Origin: Fibrobacter succinogenes | Lineage (GTDB): Bacteria; Fibrobacterota; Fibrobacteria; Fibrobacterales; Fibrobacteraceae | Length of the DNA stretch: 64,000 nucleotides | Direction of reading: 5' to 3' | Assembly (NCBI GenBank): GCA_902794535.1 | Contig: CADBHQ010000006.1 | Span: 62,001 to 126,000 of the forward strand | Shown: positions 51,834 through 63,700 of the stretch, one piece after another | Layout of the letters: the number at the start of each line of letters is the position of its first letter | How positions within the stretch are numbered: position 1 is the first letter of the stretch | Program-made: the position numbers and the translations under genes | Notes under the pieces: model-generated | Databases searched by the model: none | Told to the model about the DNA's origin: nothing | What the model saw: only the letters and a program-made list of their open reading frames with translations

Positions 51834-54800
51834 TTATTTTACCCGTTTTACACCAAATGTGGACGTTTTATCGTAAGAGTTCTTACCGCTGAACTTTTCA
51901 GCGTTTGCAGAATTTGCATTCGGGACGAATACAGTTTCCATCTGTAATTTATAAATATAAGCGCCCGTGGCAACTGCCCTACCCCGTTCAGACTGGATTC
52001 CGACCTGGGTATTTGCCCATTCAACGTAGAATACAACCTTACCCGACGAAGAAAGGTACAGAGAAGAGGGCACGCTATACTTACCAGCCAAGCGGTTCAC
52101 GAAACTGCCGAGATTCGTATAAATCGGCATGTTGTACTTGACCCGCAGGCTGTCCCACGCAGCAGGTTCACCGCTGATAGAACCTCTCGGAACAGTCATT
52201 TCAATCTTCCAGATTGCACCTTGTACGCTTGCAGAATCAATTCCTTCGGCAACCACCTGACCACCCTTGATCAAGTCAAGCTTGTGGGTGCTCGGATTCA
52301 GCACATACATGCGGATGTTATCTTGGAATGGCACCTGCGTACGGAAGTCACCTCCCGAGCGGGACACATTTTCTTGCATGGAAACCACGAACTTGATGTT
52401 CGGATTGCCACCGCTCATAATCGGAATCCAAGGAGCATTCGTTGACGGCATGTTACCGCGGGAATCGCGCAACGCGCTGAATTCCTTGGGTTGCAAGCGA
52501 ACATAGTCGCCTTCACTTACTGCAAGTCGGCTATCCTTTTCGTAGTAAGCGAACATGTCCATCGAATATACGGACAGACCGTACAAAGAACGTCTGTAAA
52601 TGGCGGTATCTGCATCCGAAATCTTTTCGCGGTAATAAACCAGCGAAGTATCCACCGTATTCACAGGTTCGCTCAAGTTCAGGTCAAGTATGTCATACTT
52701 ATCAGATTTAGACATGTCAATTGTCGCCGTCACTATCACGGGGCCAACCTTATCTTCTGCAAGTACAGAATTCATTTCGTACGCTGCCCCAGAGCCCAAA
52801 TGCTGAGCTACCTGACCAGCCCCCACAACATCCACGCCCCTCAACGTGCCATCGAAGTTACCACTTGTAATGCCGTAGGTAAAGGGCTTGGGCAAATCGA
52901 GGACAGCCGTCATGCCATCGACAGCATAAGCCGGAACAGTTCCTGCCACCCAAAGCGTTTCGGGATCTGTACGGCCAAAGATAACCGAGATGCTATCCGG
53001 ATAATGCTTCTGGTCAATTGCTCGGGCATATTCGATATACACGCGTTCCGCAACACCGTCTTCATCGGCGTCGGCAATGTAGGCGTACGTCATGGGCACC
53101 GGAATCAACTTCAAGGTAATCGGAAGCTTGGGTTGACCGCATTCGGAAGCAACGGAGTTTCCATTCTTATCCTTAATCGAAGCATTCGACAAGAGTTGGG
53201 CGAACATGCCTTCGGTCACTATAGAATTGCCTGCCGCATCGAATCCTATTTCAAATTCCCACACGTTCTTCGATTCATTATAAAGCTGCGTGAACTTGAC
53301 CACAGGAGCATTCACTAAGTTAGAACCACTCGTACCGAACAGTTGCACCGGCCAATCGGTACCCGGGCTCGAAATCGGTTCACTGAACTGCATGTACACG
53401 CGGTCGCTCTTCGCGGTATCCAGGCGTTCCAGCACAGACACCGCCAACAACGTCGGCGCAATGCCGTCTTGGTAGAAATCCGTATGGCTTTCGACCTTGC
53501 CGCCCACATTAGAATACAGCGTAACAGCTCCGCTCGGATTTGTATTGACTGCGGTATCCTTGATGTTTGCTTTTATCAAGAGTTCCTTGCCACTGATGCT
53601 AATGACATCGCTTGACTTGAGCGTATCACCATTATAGACAAACTGCACCGAGTTAAACGACTGGTTTTCCTGATATTCGTTCGACATCGTAATCTTTAAT
53701 GCATCGGGCACATTATCGCAATCGGTGTCAACCATCTTGGCGGCATCAATAATTGGCCAAGGAGGCAATTCTTCGACAATCAAGTCTGCCGTGGCAGCCT
53801 GGTATTCAAACTGAACCGTATTTCCGGCCTTCGCATAAAGTGTTGTGACCAGAGCACTTTCGGAGCTTACATAGAATGTAGCCACACCATTCACCAACTG
53901 AATGGTAGTAATAGGAATCGTCGAGGTAGCAGAACTCCAGAAGGTAACGTTTCCTGAAGTCGTGCCCAGAGTCAGCGTCGTATTCACAGAATCCAGCAAG
54001 CTACCCAAAGTATCAAGCAGCTGCACTCGGACTTCAACCATCTTGGGCGAGCCGCCAGCAGATGTCTGATACGTCTTATACGAATTCCTGTCGAACACCA
54101 AGTAACGTTTTTCGAGCGGAACCGTAATGGTATCAACCTCTACGTTGGTTCGAGCCACAGCGCAAGCGCAGTCATACTTATTTTTACCAGAGTATCCCGG
54201 CAAGCCTGCAGCGTGATTATGCCAGCTCACCCATTCCATGTAGTTGTTGCCATAGGCAAGAACCGTATCTTTACCGAACACGAAAGAATCAGTGCGATCA
54301 CCGTTGTCGTAAATGAAACTCTGCTTGGCAGCATTCATTTCAAGATCGTCTAAAACACCCAGCGGAGTCACCTTGCTACGACCTTCGTAAAGGGTCTTGT
54401 TGTCTTCTTTTTCTACAGAATAATACGGCGTTTTGAAAGGCTTTTCGAATTCAAGCGTAACGGTGCGGTGCACCTGCGGCGCATTTTCCGGAGTATAATC
54501 TGGACCGTAGCCATATATATGTTTACCATGATAATAAGCCGTAATATAGGGGTCTTTCCTCATAGCCTCTTCATTAACGCCATTCACATTTTCAATAAAC
54601 ATCTTGGTAAACGAATCTTCTATATACAATGGTCCACGGGTAAGATCAATTCCCGCAAAGAGTTCAGGATCAGAATCTTTATCATGAGCACGCAAAGACC
54701 AAGAATTTTCAAGACCATCGTAGGTCGAATTCATCAAATGCAATTCAAAATACACACTACCCGATACATACAAGGCGCCTCGAATAGTCACAGGCAAATA

Positions 54801-57686
54801 TCCATATCCATTTTCATCAATTGTATATGTACCAATATCAACCGAGAAAGGAACCGTATAATCTGCACGTCCTGACCCACCAAAAGGCTGTTTGTCATCG
54901 CTAACAGCTGTCACAGACTTATCCAAATAGATTCGAATTTCCAAATCCTGATAATTGACTGTATCCCTGTTGTTTACAACAAAATAGAACGTATTGCAAT
55001 CTTTCCAATTACCACTTTCATTGCATGAGCTGTTTCTCTTAATCGGTTTCACCGAAATGCCTAAATCCACATAGGAGGCTTCATTTTCAGTGGTAAAGCT
55101 ATAACCCGCGCCACTATTATCATCCGTCGTCATGCCAGAAGACACGCTAAAGTAATAGGTCGTTCCCGCTTTAAGATTCGTGAGAGTCACCTCATGGAAC
55201 AGCACTGCCCCATCGCTTGAAGTTTGAGTTTCGTTCAGTGCCGACATGGATGTTCCATAATTTACCACACCGTTGGAACGGATATCGGTCCACCAGTAAA
55301 TTTTGGCGCTACGATGATCCACCTGGCAAATAGTGACCCCGCTAATTTTGGGTTTCACATTAGTCATGGTAAACTGGTACCATTGTCCGTGATTGTCATC
55401 AGTAGAAATATTATGCTTGGTATCCATGCCTTCCAAGAAGAAGTAATAAGTCTTGCCCATTTCAAGGCCTTCAAGTATCACCTCGCCACCCTTAGAAGCT
55501 TTGGTCTGCTGAACCGACTTAGCCCCATTTGCATCGGGAGTCGTGTTGTAGAAAACGGTAACAAGAGCAATTTCATTCGCGTCCCAACTCACAATGGCCG
55601 AGGTTTCAGTAATAGGCGTTCCCGCAATATTGCTGAATAGAGGGCCTTCGTAATCCGGCGGTAAAACTTCTGCAAGGCGCTGAGCAGGCATCAGGAGTTG
55701 CGCTGAAAAGTCAATGCAGGTTTCTGTTTTAGTATAGTCCTCATAATTGTCTTCCAATGTTTGACCAGGGAACATACCGCCCATAAGGGCTCCACGAGGA
55801 CACTTATATTCATAAGGTAAACCGCCAGCATTATAACCATCGGGGTTCGAAGCTCGGTTATGCGGATGATTTTCATTTTTATCGCCCGCCCCCATCAAGA
55901 ATGAAATATCCCAGGAATTTGCGCCCATACTATAATAAATGTTATCAAGAGCCAAATTCAAATACGCCGTTTTCTCTGGACCTTCCGGGAGCACCTCCGA
56001 AAGCATAAAGACCGCATTGGCCGCGCCCAAGTTATAGCGGTTTACACCCCAACCACTTGAAGTCCAAACCAAGTTATACGGAGGAGTTGCTTTAACACTC
56101 CCAAATCTATTTTCATAAATAATATTAGAGCCCTGTGTTCCATCATCCGTCAAACGGCGCAAGCTGTTGGTAGCGCGTTGCAAAAGCGTATCACGTTCCA
56201 GTTCCTTCACATTGTAGCTCAAGGCGGTATCCTTGTTACTCAAGATAAGTTTAATAAACGAGAACAGCACATAGGCATGGACGTTTTCGTAGTCTGTCAC
56301 CCAGCCACCTGGATAGAAGCCGCTAATCATTCCCAAGAAGCCACCCTTAAAATAGGGCCCTGCATCATTGGGTTCGTTATTGTTCATGTAGTTGGTTGAA
56401 TTGTTATTAATCGTTGTGTCTTTATACAACTGGTACTGGTACATGGTGTCTTTAGTAGCATACCACAAGGCAACTGCGGCCGCAGCGATATCATCATTCA
56501 TATTAGACGGATTACTTCCACCTGGATAAAGATCCTGTGGAATGGTAGCCTTGGTATAGCCAAACTTTCCTGCAGGCGAATGCGGAAGCGTCACGTTCTT
56601 ATAAATGTCCTTGGCAGCCTCCAACAATTCATCAGCATATCCTGGATCAAATTCTCGCCACCCCACCGAAAATAAGGCGAGAGCCGCGGCAAAGGCACCC
56701 GAATAAGATCCCACTTCCGCAGTCACATCGCGATCAGGGCCACCTTGGTCGTATGGTTGAGCGTCCTGTTTTTCTGGAACATCCCAAAATTCATGATCTA
56801 TAGCACTACCCACAGTATGGTACATGTCATTTTTTTGATCAATTAAGCCACCGGCCTTCGACGCCTTATAAAGTTTGTAGATGTAATCAGCACCAACTTT
56901 TGCTTCATAAAGGATATCCGGATAGCCATCCGGTATAGTATCGCCGTAAGATTCTCCAAAACGATCTTCAGCTTTGTTCTTATAAACAAGGTAGGTAGTC
57001 GCCAAAGCATAGGCTGCATACCCTATTGTTTCAGAAGGCTTAAAGTGGTCACCACAGTCATGCCAGCCTCCAGTCAAATCATGTCCAATTTTAGAACCAT
57101 CTTTAAGGTGACATGCCGCATGAAAATGCGACTTGGTATTTCCACAACGTTGTGCACCAAAAAATTTAAGCGAATTTTCAAATATAGCGTTAAAAATGGC
57201 TGGATGAATATTAAATGTTGCAGAGGTATCTTTACCCACTACTATAAAATATTCGCCCGGGACACTTGGAGAAAGACCTGAAAAATCGGCTCGATAGAGT
57301 TCTTCTGTCGCAGTGCTAGAATCTCTACTGCCAAACTCATAAAAAGGCGTATTAACTTTAAACACACCATTTACCCAAACATTCGGCTTTGGGGCTTTTG
57401 CATCAATCAAGTTTAAAGAACCGCTCCACGCCTCGGCACCACTATTGGCATCAATCACCTTGAACTTTTTTTCACTCGGATCAGCCACATAAGCATACTT
57501 GGGATCTTGCGGTCTAAAGCCCGCCTGATTCACACGAATCGATCGACGAGTGTAAACATTTATAGAGTCCAAATAGCGACGACTATGTACCTTATCGGTA
57601 CGGTCAATATCAGGTAAATTATCCGCTATGGCAAAATCCACAGCGAAGAACATTAACAACAATACAGCCTTTAATACTTTCTTCAT
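51834..57686 (-). CDS. Giant multidomain GH9 cellulase-like protein
   Basis: A 1950-residue secreted protein with signal MKKVLKAVLLLMFFAVDFA. The order is: an N-terminal Ig-like (CelD_N) domain (about 48-160, SIRVNQAGFRPQDPKYAYV), then the GH9 catalytic domain (about 165-665). GGWHDCGDHFK gives Asp210 and Asp213 and TETCIDFSAQL gives the acid Glu655. Next come two Fn3-type modules (from about 672 and 772), then several beta modules of unrecognised type. Two Asp-rich loops (DTDCDNVPD and DADEDGVAE) lie towards the C-terminus. The end (TSTFGVKRVK) resembles the paralog at 57758 and may be a sorting signal. GGAGG stands 12 bases before the ATG, which is far. It is much longer than usual GH9 enzymes, and directly precedes a sensor kinase. 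Confidence 0.92.
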   Translation of the reverse strand: MKKVLKAVLLLMFFAVDFAIADNLPDIDRTDKVHSRRYLDSINVYTRRSIRVNQAGFRPQDPKYAYVADPSEKKFKVIDANSGAEAWSGSLNLIDAKAPKPNVWVNGVFKVNTPFYEFGSRDSSTATEELYRADFSGLSPSVPGEYFIVVGKDTSATFNIHPAIFNAIFENSLKFFGAQRCGNTKSHFHAACHLKDGSKIGHDLTGGWHDCGDHFKPSETIGYAAYALATTYLVYKNKAEDRFGESYGDTIPDGYPDILYEAKVGADYIYKLYKASKAGGLIDQKNDMYHTVGSAIDHEFWDVPEKQDAQPYDQGGPDRDVTAEVGSYSGAFAAALALFSVGWREFDPGYADELLEAAKDIYKNVTLPHSPAGKFGYTKATIPQDLYPGGSNPSNMNDDIAAAAVALWYATKDTMYQYQLYKDTTINNNSTNYMNNNEPNDAGPYFKGGFLGMISGFYPGGWVTDYENVHAYVLFSFIKLILSNKDTALSYNVKELERDTLLQRATNSLRRLTDDGTQGSNIIYENRFGSVKATPPYNLVWTSSGWGVNRYNLGAANAVFMLSEVLPEGPEKTAYLNLALDNIYYSMGANSWDISFLMGAGDKNENHPHNRASNPDGYNAGGLPYEYKCPRGALMGGMFPGQTLEDNYEDYTKTETCIDFSAQLLMPAQRLAEVLPPDYEGPLFSNIAGTPITETSAIVSWDANEIALVTVFYNTTPDANGAKSVQQTKASKGGEVILEGLEMGKTYYFFLEGMDTKHNISTDDNHGQWYQFTMTNVKPKISGVTICQVDHRSAKIYWWTDIRSNGVVNYGTSMSALNETQTSSDGAVLFHEVTLTNLKAGTTYYFSVSSGMTTDDNSGAGYSFTTENEASYVDLGISVKPIKRNSSCNESGNWKDCNTFYFVVNNRDTVNYQDLEIRIYLDKSVTAVSDDKQPFGGSGRADYTVPFSVDIGTYTIDENGYGYLPVTIRGALYVSGSVYFELHLMNSTYDGLENSWSLRAHDKDSDPELFAGIDLTRGPLYIEDSFTKMFIENVNGVNEEAMRKDPYITAYYHGKHIYGYGPDYTPENAPQVHRTVTLEFEKPFKTPYYSVEKEDNKTLYEGRSKVTPLGVLDDLEMNAAKQSFIYDNGDRTDSFVFGKDTVLAYGNNYMEWVSWHNHAAGLPGYSGKNKYDCACAVARTNVEVDTITVPLEKRYLVFDRNSYKTYQTSAGGSPKMVEVRVQLLDTLGSLLDSVNTTLTLGTTSGNVTFWSSATSTIPITTIQLVNGVATFYVSSESALVTTLYAKAGNTVQFEYQAATADLIVEELPPWPIIDAAKMVDTDCDNVPDALKITMSNEYQENQSFNSVQFVYNGDTLKSSDVISISGKELLIKANIKDTAVNTNPSGAVTLYSNVGGKVESHTDFYQDGIAPTLLAVSVLERLDTAKSDRVYMQFSEPISSPGTDWPVQLFGTSGSNLVNAPVVKFTQLYNESKNVWEFEIGFDAAGNSIVTEGMFAQLLSNASIKDKNGNSVASECGQPKLPITLKLIPVPMTYAYIADADEDGVAERVYIEYARAIDQKHYPDSISVIFGRTDPETLWVAGTVPAYAVDGMTAVLDLPKPFTYGITSGNFDGTLRGVDVVGAGQVAQHLGSGAAYEMNSVLAEDKVGPVIVTATIDMSKSDKYDILDLNLSEPVNTVDTSLVYYREKISDADTAIYRRSLYGLSVYSMDMFAYYEKDSRLAVSEGDYVRLQPKEFSALRDSRGNMPSTNAPWIPIMSGGNPNIKFVVSMQENVSRSGGDFRTQVPFQDNIRMYVLNPSTHKLDLIKGGQVVAEGIDSASVQGAIWKIEMTVPRGSISGEPAAWDSLRVKYNMPIYTNLGSFVNRLAGKYSVPSSLYLSSSGKVVFYVEWANTQVGIQSERGRAVATGAYIYKLQMETVFVPNANSANAEKFSGKNSYDKTSTFGVKRVK

Positions 57687-57715
57687 AATCTTATTTTACC
57701 TCCCACAAATAATTA

Positions 57716-57749
57716 AAAAAGGAGAATGCGCCCCCCGGCACATTCTCCC
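57716..57749 (-). terminator. Rho-independent terminator after the first GH9 gene
   Basis: GGAGAATG (57721-57728) and CATTCTCC (57741-57748) form the stem around an inner GCC/GGC part. On the minus strand TTTTTTAATTATT follows. It separates the two GH9 genes, so the downstream GH9-kinase run needs its own promoter within about 30 bases, or read-through. Confidence 0.8.
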
Positions 57750-57757
57750 CCATATTT

Positions 57758-60700
57758 TTACTTCTTAGCTCTTCTGAAACCGAAAGTCTTGGTGAAGGTG
57801 TCGGAATCCTTCAGAGCCTCGGTGCGGTCACCTTCGTCAGCCTTTTGCGGCAGGTAATCGCTCTTAGCTTCGGTCATGAACTTCGCAATGTACGGGCCAG
57901 TACCAATTTTCTTTCCATCCGCACTGACAGGGTAATCTTCAGGTGCGCACCATTCCATATACATGGTCATGGTACTAGCAGGAGAAATAAATTCCTGCAC
58001 CTGCGATGTCATGAAGGAATACGTTGCCTTGTTCACGTACGTTCCAAGATTGTTGAAGAGATCCATTTCAAGATCAACCTTGTAATCGCGCTTGGCTTCG
58101 CCAAGTTCAGTCTTGTCGAGCACATCGGGCAAAGCAACTTCGATCATAAAGACCGGACCTGCACTATGGTAGTTCCTAATGGGAGCGCTATACACATCGT
58201 GCAGCTTACTGCTACCTTCAGCCATCACGATTGTTTCTTCGCTCTTGTTCTTTGTCGTTAAGCGGAAGTTGACATTCGGATCCATCGGGATACCACCGTA
58301 GTAAATGGAATCCGGGCTCCTAGACTTGGTCACGCCATCGACAGCCGTAATCGTGAACTTGATGTTCGACACAGAACCCGTTACCGGCACCCAAGGCGTT
58401 GCATAGCCAGGATACTGGCCAGCCTTATCCTTGAAGAAGCTTGTTTCGGAATCAGAAATCAAGCGCACAGAGTCAGCAATCCAGATAGCTTCGCTATACT
58501 TGTGCTTGTAACTCAAGCGACCCATAGTCGTATTCAGCACGTAAGAAAGCGAAACACTCGGGTTCTGTTTCGGGCTAAAGAACACACCCGCACTACCATC
58601 GCGGTTACGTTCCACCACATACGGGTGACCCGCTACAGTATCCAACGGTTCAGAGAACGTGAGCGTCAGGTTGTCCTGCGTGCCATAGGTATCGTCATCC
58701 ACATCGTAACCGCTCCACACGGCTGTCATAATAATCGGCGGGCACTTATCAACCACAGGGTAGAACTTGTCGAAGAAGCCGCCTTCAGGACCCAAGCGCG
58801 GAGTCACACGACCATAGCCATCGTACGGACCAACCGTTGCGCCGCGGGCAAAAGTATTTGCAGGGGTCAACTTGACGGTGATTACAGAAACCGTATCGTT
58901 CACCAACGCAGAATCAACAATGACAACCGGCGTTGCACCCGAAGAATCCACCGTTGACTTCTTTTCCCAATGCTGGCCGAATTCAAACGTATGTTCCCAT
59001 TCAGGCAACATGCTCTTCACTTCGCCCTTCAGGCCCCATTCCACAACGAAGCTGTCAAGCATATCCTTGTCGCGGAGCTTCTTGGCAAACTTCATGTAAA
59101 GTTCATCAGGATAACCATCACCTTCGTTGTCACGCATTTCGGCAATTGTAATGGGAACAGGTCTCGGCGTTTCGGCCACCTGGACCTGCTTACAAGCCAA
59201 GGCCGGATCAAGTGTATTGAACGCCTTGTCAGCCACGGAATTCGTCTTCACGGTCACCGTGGTGCCTTCCTTGATAAACTGGCCGTTGGTGTTTCCGGTA
59301 ATAGCGTACATCCAGCTCTTGCCATCGTTAGTGGTGGTTGCTTTACCGACCACACTAAAGGTAGCACCTGTTGCACCGACGACTTCCAAGGGCCATACCG
59401 TTTCCGAAGCCAAAATCACCGGTTCGGTAAAGGCAATCATCACGGTATCTTCGGCGTATTCGTGATCCGGATTTTCAAGAATCGTCACGCTCAACAGCTG
59501 CGGCAAAATGCCGTCACCAATGGCGACCTTGGTCGCATTCGTTGCGCCTTCGGCCTTCATGTAAACAGTCGACTTGCCCACAGGAGCTGCAGATTCTTCG
59601 ATACCGAGCGATGCCGGCAAGTCAACCAAGACCTCGGACTTGTTCAAAGCCGCGGCAGCATCTACCTTGAGCGTAACCGTGTCGGTCATGCCAGGCAGAT
59701 ACACGCGAATGCTGTCGAAGCTGTAGTCGCTGATAAGCGTGTTGCTGAATACCACCAAGAGCTTGTCGGCAACGTTGTCGCAGTCAGTATCCTGAGCAAG
59801 CACCTTCGTGGGTTCGGGGTACTTGGCTTCAGCATAGAAACTCTGCTTCGAGACATCTTCTTCGTCATCCGGGTCAATGTAAACCACCTGAATGGTGTCG
59901 CCCGCAAAGAACGAAATCTGCGTTCCGTTTCGAGCTTCCGGAGCAACAGAGGTTGCCGTAATGGCATTGGCACTCTTGAAGTTACCCGGGTTCGAAGCGT
60001 CTTCGACCATCTTAACCTTTAAGGTATCGTTCTTCTTGGCGTTAATGACCAGTACATTGACCGGAGCAGAAGAACCAGCTTTATCCTTATCGGTCAGGTA
60101 AATATGGAAGCGAGTATTGGACGGGTCGGCAGGAGATGCCACCGGGTTACCCGCTTCATCCTTAATGGTAAGGCTAGAAGCAGTGAGGTTTCCACGCGTA
60201 AACTGCACGTAATAAGTACGGTTAATAAAGGCACAGCCACCATTTTCGGCACATTCTTCGCACTGCGGATCAGCGCCGGCAAAGATGGTAAGGTCAATCT
60301 TATTGCTACCAATCTTCATTTTTACAGGAATGTTCAATGTCCAAAGACCGGTAGAGTCAATAACGCCATTGCCGTCGGTCACGTTGTAATGAGCGATAAC
60401 GCCATCATTTTCAGAAATCAAGAAGATTTCGTTACCGACGCGGTCAACAACAGTCTTGATTTCCTGACCGTTTGCCCAAATACGGGTAATGTAGCCTTGT
60501 TCAGAAATATGGGCATAACCCTTCACGTACACCGTACTACTAGTTTGGTCAATCTGCACATAAGATCCGTCAGACACATTGAACGGAGCGTCAAGATGCA
60601 CGTCCATTTCGTAGTGGGCACGCTTCTTGGTCATTTCCTGATAAGACGGGCTGTAACCCCAAATGAATTCATCCTTACGATAAACCACAATAAAGGGATC

Positions 60701-63700
60701 CACCGGAATTTCGTTATCAATGTCACCATAGTCCTTGTCTTCGTAAGGCATACCTTCATAGTCGGCGCCATCATCCAAGAACTTATGCGGAGCCCAAGAC
60801 CAGTCACCCGTCGTCTTGTCCATGTGCTTCTTTGCAGGCTGGCGCAAGGTTTCGCAAGTCTTGTAACCATCGTTACTAATGCCCGAAGAATAGGTCAAGT
60901 CAACACGCAAGCGTGACTGAGACTTGATGATTGAAGATCCCAGCGGAACCGGGAAGTAATAGGCATACTTACCCGTCGTAGCATCGTAGGTGTCATCAAG
61001 ACGAACCGGAAGCGCCGCGCGCATCAAGTCACGGAGTTCGCGGTCATTTTCGCAAGGCTTGTTGAAGCCTGCTTCATCGTAAGCCTGGCAAATATCGGAG
61101 TCAATCAAGGTCGCGCACTGTTCCACTTCCTCAGGCTTTGCCATAAAGTACATGCGAAGTGTCAAGCTATCAAATGCACGGGCCTCGTTATTATAAATAT
61201 TCAAGTTCAAGAATTCCGTACCGCCAAAGTCGTACTGGTAAGCACGTACGCTAAAGTCGTACCAACCCACCGGCGTCGTGAACTTGAGCATTTCACCAGT
61301 CTTGTCATCGACATTGGTAAACTGGCCGTTGCTTTCGACCATGTAGTAGTAAGTCGTCTTTTCTTTAAGGCCACCAATCTTTACATAGTGGAACCTGGTC
61401 GGAATGCCAGACACGTCGGCATTGCCGGCACCGCTATTAAAGGCGTAATCAGATGCCTTTGTATGCGGAACCGTATCCCAGTAAATCTTGGATTCATATT
61501 CGCCGTTCGGAGTGTACCACATGATTTCGGCACTGTCACCAAACATGTTACAGACAGTCACGTTCGTAATCTGGGCGCTTTCCACCGTATTGAGCGTGGT
61601 AAAGCTAAACGGAGTCTTTGTAGAGTCAACCATGTACTTGATGGTCTTGTTTTCCGGAACGTAGGCGTTCTGGCCAATCGCATAGAAGAAGTATCCCGTA
61701 CCCGGCTGCAAGTCGCGCAGGATAATTTCATGCTGAACACCAGGCACATTGTTATCCGGAGATGCGACTTCGGTCATAGCCGATTCGCTAGTGCCATAAT
61801 AAAGGTTTACGGTACCGCGGTTAGAAAGTTTGACCACCACAATGGCAGAGTCCATGCTCACGTGACGGATTTCAACGCTCACGCCCGGGGCAATCGTGCG
61901 GTCGAACTTGGCGGCAGCAAGCATACCGGAGCTCACAAGAGTAGCCGCAGCATCGATACAGGTTTCAGACTTATGGTAGTCTTCCCAGCTCTTGTTGTCG
62001 GGAACCATGGAGTTTGTAGCCCCCGGAGTCACGCCACCATAAAGGGCGCCAACAGGCGGGCGGTACTTGTAACCGGCACCCGGCTGGTTCTTGCCTTCGG
62101 GGTTAGCGGCGCGGTGGTGCGGGTGGGCATCGTTCTTGTCACCCACGCCCAAAATGTAAGACACATCCCAGGGGTTCACGCCGAGCAAGTAGTTCAACTG
62201 GTTAATACCCAGCTGGTGCATTTCGTCGGCCTTCCAGTTCGGGGTGCCCAAGTTCGGGAGAGCCAAATTCTGTTTTTCAATATCCTTGGCGACGTCGGCA
62301 TATGCCAAAACTTCAAAGATGTTACCGGCCTGGTAACGGTTGTAAATCCAGGTCTGGTCCGTCTGCATCGAGTACCAAATAGGATCGTACTTGACTTCGT
62401 TACCCTTCCAGCCAATATCCTGAACCATGTAATTGGAAGGATCCTTGCGGGGCAAAACGATTGTCGCAGTACCGGCACTCACGTCACTCAAGTTATGAAT
62501 CATGCTCATGATACAGTCTTCAATGGCGTTGAGACGTTCTTCCTTGGTCATGCCAAATTCATTAATAGCCTTGTTTTCGTCAGCAAGAATCAACTTGTAA
62601 AGAGCATAGGTGGCATAGGCATAAGCGTTAGCCCAGCTGGTATTCTTGACGTTCTTAAGGAAGCCTTTGTTGTCTGTCACGAACCAACCACCGTCGAAGC
62701 AGCCCACGCAGTTTTCCATGAACGACTGCGGAACCGTCGTGCCAAGCGTCTTGGAACGGATAGCGTCGTCACCATACTTCGAATCGCCTGTGGCATACCA
62801 AAGGGCAACAGAGGCGAGAGCCAAATCATCGAAATATTCGTTGTTGCCGTTGTAGGCCGGAGAAGACCAGCCGGCAGCTTCGGTATTATTCTTATAGGTC
62901 TTGCCTTGTGCCATCGACTTTGCAAATTCATACATTTCCTTTGCAACCTTCAAACAGCTGTCGGCAAAAGCCATATACCGAGGATCATTAAAATCGGAAT
63001 AAAGCTTACCCACAAGAGCAAGGCCCGCCGCCGTTTCACCGCCGATATTTGCACCGATTTCGCCAAGGCGCACGGTACGAGACATAGGACCACCACGGTC
63101 CGTCGCTGCAGCAGAACCATCAACAGGCAGCAAGTCGCTATTTTCAGGACGGCCCCACCATCCGTGGTCAGAACCGAAGTTACCCACAGAAAGCGCCATA
63201 TCGTCAATCACGCCCTTGGCACGTACATAAGCACGCAACACAAAGTCGGCGCCATGCTTTGCTTCACGCATCATGTCCGGAATAGCATCCCTATTGACGG
63301 TTTCGCCATGGTTAAAGGCATAATGGTCTTCGTCGGCATCGGCATTTGTAGCCGCAAGCACGGCCGCCACCATAAACGCATACATCTGGGTCTGGGATTC
63401 CTTCAGATGGTCGCCGCAGTCATAGTAACCACCCTGCAGGGTTCCGGCAAGAGCCGCATTATACTGGTCGCGTACATCAGCAGCACCCGTAACTACAGCA
63501 CCAGCACCATCTTTCATGTGGCTTGCCGGGTGGAACCAGGAATCGCCATCGCCGCTACGGTTAATGCCATAGAACTTAAGGGCGGCATCCTTCACCATGG
63601 AGTACACCTTGTCACTCACAATGAAGGTGCTAGAAATATCGTTTCCTACCTTAATACGGAGTCGAGTCTCGGTAGGCACGTTTCCAGGGATATTACCCAC

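Noticed and set aside
51831..57700. Identical 13-mer ATCTTATTTTACC at the starts of both the kinase gene (51831-51843) and the downstream GH9 gene (57688-57700)
   Set aside because: The first copy encodes the last residues of the GH9 protein and its stop codon, and the second lies in a leader. AT-rich 13-mers of this kind can recur by chance, and no function is evident.
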